DNA of 64,000 bases from Streptomyces caatingaensis (GTDB taxonomy: Bacteria > Actinomycetota > Actinomycetes > Streptomycetales > Streptomycetaceae), in NCBI RefSeq assembly GCF_001187435.1, contig NZ_LFXA01000010.1, forward strand, positions 110,773-174,772, in the 5' to 3' direction. The notes beneath the pieces are model-generated. The model was not told where the DNA came from, did not search any database, and saw only the letters and a list, made by a program, of their open reading frames with translations. Positions 51,132-64,000 of this stretch are shown here, one piece after another. Each line of letters begins with the position of its first letter. Positions within the stretch are counted from its first letter, which is position 1. The position numbers and the translations under genes were made by a program.

Positions 51132-51818
51132 TCAGCTCTGTGACGCCACGGGCGGCACGCTGCTGCCCGCGCCCGGCTCCAGGGCGTCCAGCGCCCGCCG
51201 CAGGCCGTTGAGCTTGCGCTCCAGGTGGGCGGCGGTGGCGACGGCCGCGGCGTCGGCCGACTCGTCCAGCTGCTTGGAGAGCGCCTCGGCCTGCTCCTCG
51301 ACCGCGGCCAGCCGGGCCGACAGCTCGGCGAGCAGCCCCGCGGTCTCCGGCGGCTCGCCGGACGCGGCGCGGCCGCCCTGGCCGTTCTCCATCTGCAGCC
51401 GCAGCAGCGAGGCCTGCTCGCGCAGCTGGCAGTTCTTCATGTAGAGCTCGACGAAGACCGAGACCTTGGCGCGCAGCACCCACGGGTCGAAGGGCTTGGA
51501 GATGTAGTCCACCGCGCCGGCCGCGTAGCCCCGGAAGGTGTGGTGCGGGCCGTGGTTGATGGCGGTGAGGAAGATGATCGGGATGTCCCGGGTCCTCTCC
51601 CGCCGCTTGATGTGCGCCGCGGTCTCGAAGCCGTCCATGCCAGGCATCTGGACGTCCAGCAGGATCACCGCGAAGTCGTCCGTCAGCAGCGCCTTGAGCG
51701 CCTCCTCCCCTGACGATGCCCGCACCAGTGTCTGATCGAGCGCCGAGAGGATGGCCTCCAGCGCGAGCAGATTTTCCGGCCGGTCATCGACCAGGAGGAT
51801 CTTGGCCTTCTGCACCAT
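51132..51818 (-). CDS. osaB: Response regulator OsaB (no DNA-binding domain)
   Basis: The 228-residue protein has a receiver domain (about 4-125) with AKILLVDDRPENLLALEA, phospho-acceptor Asp in VILLDVQMPGMDG near 56 and Lys in DYISKPFDPWVLRAKV near 105. In place of an output domain it carries a long helical C-terminus with heptad spacing (about 130-215), likely a coiled coil for protein contact. In S. coelicolor this locus is osaB, needed for growth after osmotic upshift, next to the hybrid kinase osaA (recalled). ATG 51818 has GAGGAGGACGGG upstream. The 244-bp gap from osaA holds a small inverted repeat (52036-52052). Confidence 0.86.
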   Translation of the reverse strand: MVQKAKILLVDDRPENLLALEAILSALDQTLVRASSGEEALKALLTDDFAVILLDVQMPGMDGFETAAHIKRRERTRDIPIIFLTAINHGPHHTFRGYAAGAVDYISKPFDPWVLRAKVSVFVELYMKNCQLREQASLLRLQMENGQGGRAASGEPPETAGLLAELSARLAAVEEQAEALSKQLDESADAAAVATAAHLERKLNGLRRALDALEPGAGSSVPPVASQS

Positions 51819-52062
51819 GGCCCGTCCTCCTCGCCCCGGAAGTGCACCGGGCGCCGCCCCAGGGGACGACTCCCTTGCGCCGCCCGTCCTTGTGCCGGTC
51901 ATGGTAGCCGCACCCCGCCCGTCACCACACCCTGTCACCGCGATGTCACTGCGCACGGAGAGGAAACGCGGCAGGGGACGTGAAAGTTCCCGGAATGCCG
52001 CGGTCCCACACGTCATCGACCACAGTCGGTCAACAAACGATCGGTGATCGTTCCGTCCGCTG

Positions 52063-57537
<5,475 letters not shown>

Positions 57538-57988
57538 CGTGTCCCTCCCGCAGGGTCGCTGATCCTCGTCGGGTTTTCGCTTCCAGCTTTCCCAGTGTTT
57601 CACCCGAGCGCACCGGAGCGGCTGCCGGTCAGAGCGTAACCAGCGGGCAGGCGGCTCGTTAAAGCCGAACAGAAAACCTGCCCGGTGCCTCACCATGAGC
57701 CGCACATCCCGGCGGCTCTCCCCCGGCCCGAGGACGCGACGCCGCGGACCACACCGCATCCGCCGCTTCCCGGACCCCCGCAGCCCCCTTCTCCCCGGCA
57801 TTCCGCCCGGGAAAGCACGGACGTCCACGCCCCCCGCATTCACTCCCGGCCGGGGACGCACGGGTTGTCCCCCGGAGAAATGCAGTACCCGGCTCCGTTC
57901 CCCATCGCCCGGGCCGACGGTTTAGCCTGGCGGACGAATCGCCGTCATGAGAATCGGGCACAGGACTCGGGGGAGCGATGAGAGGCCA
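57538..57988. promoter_or_regulatory. osaA-osaC divergent intergenic region
   Basis: This 451-bp gap separates divergently transcribed osaA and osaC and must hold both promoters. An A/T-richer patch (CGTTAAAGCCGAACAGAAAACC, 57658-57679) is the best visible candidate near osaA. I do not see a clear stress-sigma promoter or a gene; the short open frames are compositional. Confidence 0.5.
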
Positions 57989-60619
57989 ATGGGGAGTGCT
58001 GTGATCACCGCGCGGGCAACCGCCACCTTCGAGCCGGTCGGGCGCTCCGTCGCCGCGGCCCGCGCCTTCGTCCGGGACACGCTGCAGGGGTGGGGCTTTC
58101 CCGACATCATCGACGACGCCGTCGTCCTGACCAGCGAACTCGTCACCAACGCCGTCGTGCACGCCGGTACCTCCGCCGAGGTCCTCTGCGTCCGCACCGA
58201 CTCCGGCGTCCGCATCGAGGTCAGCGACCGCTATCCCGAACGGGAACTTCCGCTCCAGTCGCCGGCCCGGCAGTTCGGCGGCATCGACCGCGAGGGCGGC
58301 CGGGGGCTGATGCTCTGCACCGCCCTCGCCGCCCGCTGGGGCGTCGAGTACGACTCGACCCACAAGAAGGTGTGGTTCCGGCTCGACCTCGACGACCGCC
58401 CCGCCGGCACCCGCTCGGCCGGCCCGGCCCTCCCCGCGGCCGCCCTGCCGCTCGCCGACGCCCGGGTCCGCGTCGCCGTCATCCAGATCGACGGCACCGG
58501 CCACATCAGCGCCTGGAACGACGACGCCGAACACCTCTTCGGCTACGCCGCGGAACAGGTCACCGGCAAACCCCTCGCCGACCTCGCCGCCTGGCCGCAC
58601 ACCCCCGGCACCTCCACCGGCATCGCCGAGGCCCTGCGCCTCTCCCGCTGGGAGGGCTCGTACGGGATAAGGGGCGCCGACGGCCGCGTCATCCCCGTCT
58701 ACGCCTCCCACCTGCGCGTCCGCGACACCGTCGGCGCCCCGTCCACGGTCTGCCTGCTGGTCCGCGACGCCGAGCGCGCCGTCCTGCAGAGCCCGCCGCG
58801 CGCCACCGGCGGGGACGCCGGCGGCGACCGCCCCGGCTCCGCCGACCCCTTCGAGGTCTTCATCGGCTCCCCCGCCCCCGACGACCTCGACGGCCTGCTC
58901 CAGCGCACCGTCGAACGCGCCCGCGACATGCTCGACGGCGACTCCGCCTACCTCCTCCTCGCCACCGACGACGAGACCGAACTGGAGGTGCGCGCCTCCA
59001 CCGGCCTGCCCTCCGCCCGCCAGCGCTTCGCCCGCGTCCCCGTCGAGGCCGGCACCGGACGCTACGGCTCCGCCCGCATGCCCTCCGTCCACGACGACCT
59101 CAACGCGGTCCCCGGCGCCGTGCCCCTGCTCACCGACACCGGCATGCGCTCCGTCGTCACCGTCCCGCTCAAGGTGGAGGGCCGCCTCACCGGATCCCTC
59201 GGCGTCGCCGCCGAGGCCCCGCACCGCTACGGGAACGAGGAGGCCCTGCGCCTCCAGTTCGCCGCCGACCGCATCGCCCTCGCCGTCGAGTCCGCCCGCC
59301 TCGGCGAGCTCGAACGGCTGCGCCGCGGCTCCCTCTCCTTCCTCGTCGAGGCGTCCGACCTGCTCGCCGGCACCCTCGACCGGGACCAGACGCTGGCCCT
59401 CATGGCCCAGATGACCGTCCCCACCCTCGCCACCTGGTGCGCCGTCTACACCATCGCCGACCAGTCCTCCGAGCCCGAACTCTCCTACGTCCTGCACGAG
59501 GACGAGGACCTCATCGACGGCCTCAAGGCACTCCTGATCAAGGTCGCCCCGCCGGACCCCGTCCCCACCCCCGGCGCCCGCCCCTGGCCCGCCCCGGCCC
59601 GGGCCGCGCACGACGCCGCCCTCCGCACCTCCCTGCGCACCGTCGGCCTCGCCGGCGACGCCGAGCACTCCCCCGGCCCCGGCATCTCGCTCACCACGGC
59701 GGCCGCGGTCGGCGGCGAGACCGTCGTCCTGCCCCTCGTCGCCCGCAACCGCGTCATCGGCATGCTCACCCTCGGCAAGCCCACCGACGACCACTTCCGC
59801 CAGGAGATCCTCGAACTCGCCGAGGACCTCTCCCGCCGCGCCGCCCTCGCGCTCGACAACGCCCGCCTCTACAGCGAGCGCACCGCCATCAGCCAGAGCC
59901 TCCAGCGCAGCCTCCTCCCGCCCGGCCTGCCGGACGTGCCCGGCGTCGAGGTCGACGTCATCTACCGGGCGGCCGGGGAGGGCAACGAGGTCGGCGGCGA
60001 CTTCTACGACGTCTTCCCCATCCGCGACGGCGCCTACGGCTTCGCCATCGGCGACGTCTGCGGAACGGGCCCGGAGGCCGCCGCCGTCACCGGCCTCGCC
60101 CGGCACGCCCTGCGCCTGCTCGCCCGCGAGGGCTTCGGCGGCCCGGCGGTCCTGGAGCGGCTCAACGCGGCCATCCTCGACGAGGGCGCCCGCAGCCGCT
60201 TCCTCACCCTCCTCTACGGCGAGCTCCGGCCCCAGGAGGACGGCAGCGCCCAGCTGAAGGTCGTCTGCGCCGGCCACCCCCTGCCGCTGCGCCTGCGCCA
60301 GGACGGCACGGTGGAGCCCGCCGCCGACCCCCAGCCGCTGCTCGGCGTCATGGAGGACCTCGAACTCTACGAGCAGACGGTCACGTTGGAGCCGGGCGAC
60401 GTCCTGCTGTGCGTCACGGACGGCGTCACCGAGCGCCGCGAGGGCAGCCGCATGCTCGGCGACGACGGCCTCGCGGACGTCCTCACGACGTGTACGGGTC
60501 TGACGGCCGGTGCCGTCTCCGCCCGCGTCCTCCGCGCCGTCGAGCGCTTCGCCGCGGAACCGCCCTCCGACGACATGGCGATTCTGGCCATGCGCATGCC
60601 GGAGCCGCGGGACGAGTGA
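57989..60619 (+). CDS. osaC: Multidomain stress regulator OsaC: anti-sigma-like kinase, PAS, GAF and PP2C phosphatase
   Basis: The 876-residue protein begins with an RsbW-type ATPase domain (about 10-135; N box SELVTNAVVHAG around Asn54, then DREGGRGLML). A PAS domain (about 155-255; GHISAWNDDAEHLFGY) and two GAF-like regions (about 290-435 and 445-620) follow. The PP2C/SpoIIE phosphatase domain (about 640-870) keeps the metal Asp motifs GGDFYDVFPI, GDVCGTGPEAA, TDGVTERR and PSDDMAILAM. In S. coelicolor OsaC modulates sigma-B after osmotic stress (recalled). The N-terminal domain could hold a sigma factor while the phosphatase acts on an anti-anti-sigma factor. ATG 57989 has GAGAGG upstream. 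A perfect terminator follows. Confidence 0.9.
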   Translation: MGSAVITARATATFEPVGRSVAAARAFVRDTLQGWGFPDIIDDAVVLTSELVTNAVVHAGTSAEVLCVRTDSGVRIEVSDRYPERELPLQSPARQFGGIDREGGRGLMLCTALAARWGVEYDSTHKKVWFRLDLDDRPAGTRSAGPALPAAALPLADARVRVAVIQIDGTGHISAWNDDAEHLFGYAAEQVTGKPLADLAAWPHTPGTSTGIAEALRLSRWEGSYGIRGADGRVIPVYASHLRVRDTVGAPSTVCLLVRDAERAVLQSPPRATGGDAGGDRPGSADPFEVFIGSPAPDDLDGLLQRTVERARDMLDGDSAYLLLATDDETELEVRASTGLPSARQRFARVPVEAGTGRYGSARMPSVHDDLNAVPGAVPLLTDTGMRSVVTVPLKVEGRLTGSLGVAAEAPHRYGNEEALRLQFAADRIALAVESARLGELERLRRGSLSFLVEASDLLAGTLDRDQTLALMAQMTVPTLATWCAVYTIADQSSEPELSYVLHEDEDLIDGLKALLIKVAPPDPVPTPGARPWPAPARAAHDAALRTSLRTVGLAGDAEHSPGPGISLTTAAAVGGETVVLPLVARNRVIGMLTLGKPTDDHFRQEILELAEDLSRRAALALDNARLYSERTAISQSLQRSLLPPGLPDVPGVEVDVIYRAAGEGNEVGGDFYDVFPIRDGAYGFAIGDVCGTGPEAAAVTGLARHALRLLAREGFGGPAVLERLNAAILDEGARSRFLTLLYGELRPQEDGSAQLKVVCAGHPLPLRLRQDGTVEPAADPQPLLGVMEDLELYEQTVTLEPGDVLLCVTDGVTERREGSRMLGDDGLADVLTTCTGLTAGAVSARVLRAVERFAAEPPSDDMAILAMRMPEPRDE

Positions 60620-60628
60620 GACAGCGGA

Positions 60629-60672
60629 CATGAAGAAAGGCCCCCGCCGAATGGCGGGGGCCTTTCTTCATG
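60629..60672. terminator. Bidirectional terminator between osaC and tRNA-Thr
   Basis: A perfect 20-bp stem, arms 60629-60648 and 60653-60672 with a GAAT loop, is flanked by A/T-rich ends (GAAGAAAGG.../...CCTTTCTTC). The right arm includes the last two bases of the tRNA on the opposite strand. Confidence 0.93.
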
Positions 60673-60746
60673 GAGCCCCAAAACGGAATCGAACCGTTGA
60701 CCTTCTCCTTACCATGGAGACGCTCTGCCGACTGAGCTATTGGGGC
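60671..60746 (-). tRNA. tRNA-Thr(GGT)
   Basis: The reverse strand folds as acceptor GCCCCAA/TTGGGGC, D arm GCTC-AGTCGGCA-GAGC, anticodon arm TCTCC-ATGGTAA-GGAGA (anticodon GGT, reading ACC/ACU), variable AGGTC, T arm AACGG-TTCGATT-CCGTT, discriminator T and an encoded CCA. It is 76 nt including CCA. Confidence 0.96.
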
Positions 60747-60803
60747 CGGCAACGAGATAAAGCATACCTGATGTTCGGACGTGCTTTTGACCAGTCCGCC
60801 CTG

Positions 60804-61490
60804 CTAGGCGGCGGTGCCGTGCGGCAGGAGACCGCCCAGGGCGTTGCACGCTGAAATGATCCGGTGAAGTTCGCTCCGCGACAGGCCGGCGTCCACGGGC
60901 AGGGCGAGGCATTCGTCGGCCGCCCGCTCGGTGTGCGGGAGCCGGACGTCCCGCCGGTACGCGGGCATGCGGTGCACCGGTGTCCGCACCGGCACCCGGC
61001 AGTCCACTCCACGAAGACGCAGGGCCCGCGCGAAGGCGTCCCGGTCCGGCCGGCCGTTGCCCGGCACCCGCACCACGTACGCGTCGAAGCGGTGCTCAAC
61101 TCCGGGGGAGACCACGGGGGTCAGGACACCGGTCAGCCCGGCATCGAGCTGGGCGGCGTTCTCCCGCCGTCGCCGGACGGCGTCCCGGTCCTCCGGCGGT
61201 CCGGCGTCCCCCGGCTCGGCGTGATGGATGACGGGCAGCGGATGGGCGTCCAAGTGGACGGGGTGGCCGAAGAGTTCGGCGACGACAACGGCCCTGGTGC
61301 GGGAGGTGAGCACGGCGGCGACGGAGACCGGGGCCAGGCAGTAGGTCACCGGATCGATGTCGGCGAACACCGGCGTCGCACCGGTGGCACGCACGGCATC
61401 CGCAGCGGCTGCCGTGATGGCATACGACGGCACGACGACCTCGTCACCACGGCCCACACCGGCCGCCAGCAGCAGCTCCTGAGTCCCCAT
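60804..61490 (-). CDS. DegT/DnrJ/EryC1-like protein, truncated and lacking the PLP lysine
   Basis: The 228-residue product has only parts of a sugar aminotransferase. The beginning is MGTQELLLAAGVGRGDEVVVPSYA and TPVFADIDPVTYCLAP; normal proteins have about 45 residues before this GT motif. After LFGHPVHLDAHPLPVIHHAEP it jumps to the C-terminal domain (YVVRVPGNGRPDRDAFARALRLRGVDCRVP, TPVHRMPAYRR, ERAADECLALPVDAGL). The segment that should carry the PLP Asp and Lys is missing. The reading frame is clean and the ends are well conserved, so it may be a retained non-enzymatic protein rather than a fresh pseudogene. ATG 61490 has no ribosome site. The gene sits directly behind the rRNA terminator. 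Confidence 0.7.
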   Translation of the reverse strand: MGTQELLLAAGVGRGDEVVVPSYAITAAAADAVRATGATPVFADIDPVTYCLAPVSVAAVLTSRTRAVVVAELFGHPVHLDAHPLPVIHHAEPGDAGPPEDRDAVRRRRENAAQLDAGLTGVLTPVVSPGVEHRFDAYVVRVPGNGRPDRDAFARALRLRGVDCRVPVRTPVHRMPAYRRDVRLPHTERAADECLALPVDAGLSRSELHRIISACNALGGLLPHGTAA

Positions 61491-61553
61491 ATCTGCGGAT
61501 GGTGGACGCGGGAGGTTAACTGGACGTGACGCTCCGTACCGGATCGCCCAAAC

Positions 61554-61601
61554 AAAAAAGCTCTGGTGTCTGAACCGTAGTTCAGACACCAGAGCTTTTT
61601 T
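61554..61601 (-). terminator. rRNA operon terminator
   Basis: A perfect 22-bp stem (arms 61554-61575 and 61580-61601, loop of 4) ends in six T on the minus strand, 8 bp beyond the 5S gene. It is a classic intrinsic terminator for the rRNA operon. Confidence 0.95.
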
Positions 61602-61609
61602 GAAGATTA

Positions 61610-61728
61610 GTTCGGCGGCGTCCTACTCTCCCACACGGTCCCCCATGCAGTACCATCGGCGCTGAAAGGCTTAGCTTCCGGGTTCGGAATGTAACCGGGC
61701 GTTTCCCTAACGCTATGACCACCGAAAC
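61610..61728 (-). rRNA. rrf: 5S ribosomal RNA
   Basis: The reverse strand reads GTTTCGGTGGTCATAGCGTT at the 5' side and ends GAGTAGGACGCCGCCGAAC. It contains the CGAACCCGGAAGCTAAG loop core of actinobacterial 5S rRNA. Length is about 119 nt; the ends may be off by one or two bases. Confidence 0.96.
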
Positions 61729-61803
61729 ACTATGAAACAATCAACAAACCAACCGGCAAAGGTCGTTCGTGGTTTCAGAACCAACACAGTGGACGCGAGC
61801 AAC

Positions 61804-64000
<2,197 letters not shown>

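Noticed and set aside
57844..57890. Possible stress-sigma promoter (GGTT ... CAGTACC) upstream of osaC
   Set aside because: The -10 differs from GGGTA(C/T) at key positions and the spacing is only approximate, so I do not report it as a promoter.

Overview
The window is high-GC actinobacterial chromosome, almost certainly Streptomyces. The evidence is the heavy third-position GC bias, frequent GTG/TTG starts, and a run of genes whose order matches the conserved nrdJ-nrdR-lexA ... hflX-rshA-dapF-miaA-miaB ... gluRK-gluABCD ... recX-recA ... lhr-dps-clgR-cinA-pgsA-rimO-ftsK-osaBAC core block I know from S. coelicolor (recalled, not searched). It is a core-genome region with no IS element, prophage, CRISPR array or large island.

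Layout. 1-13 kb: end of a VOC-fold gene; a B12-dependent ribonucleotide reductase (nrdJ) behind its repressor nrdR; divergent lexA with an SOS box; a DinG-like helicase; a two-gene NIS-siderophore-like unit (IucA/IucC synthetase plus a hollowed-out diaminobutyrate aminotransferase homologue); and a secreted trypsin-like protease. 13-24 kb: hflX, an M1 peptidase, the RelA/SpoT paralogue rshA, dapF, a membrane protein, miaA, two small genes (one of the MT0933 antitoxin family), a LigB-like protein and miaB. 24-31 kb: a TAXI solute-binding protein, the two-component system gluR-gluK and the glutamate importer gluABCD. 31-34 kb: an FAD monooxygenase, then a Cys-rich leader peptide, cysteine dioxygenase and rhodanese.

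34-46 kb: recA-recX with a second SOS box, DUF3046, a membrane protein, a cyclase-like repeat protein, the giant helicase lhr, a dps-led three-gene minus-strand set, clgR, and the translationally coupled rimO-pgsA-cinA. 46-61 kb: a RodZ-like HTH membrane protein, ftsK, then the osmoadaptation genes osaB, osaA (a hybrid kinase with an array of 276-bp HAMP-like repeats) and divergent osaC (anti-sigma-like kinase plus PP2C phosphatase). 61-64 kb: tRNA-Thr(GGT), a DegT-like remnant, and the 3' end of an rRNA operon on the minus strand (5S and about 2.2 kb of 23S).

Functional themes are DNA damage and dNTP supply (lexA, recA, recX, nrdR/J, dinG, lhr, dps), translation quality and tRNA/ribosome modification (hflX, miaA, miaB, rimO), stress signalling (rshA, clgR, osaABC), and amino-acid uptake or catabolism (gluRK/ABCD, cysteine dioxygenase). 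The observations I rate highest are the cysteine-codon leader peptide before the cysteine dioxygenase-rhodanese operon; an aminotransferase homologue whose PLP lysine is glycine and whose cofactor core is missing; a second fold-type-I PLP homologue (DegT-like) that has also lost its core; a LigB-like protein with one histidine; an orphan TAXI protein overlapping gluK; and degenerate synthetase residues in RshA.
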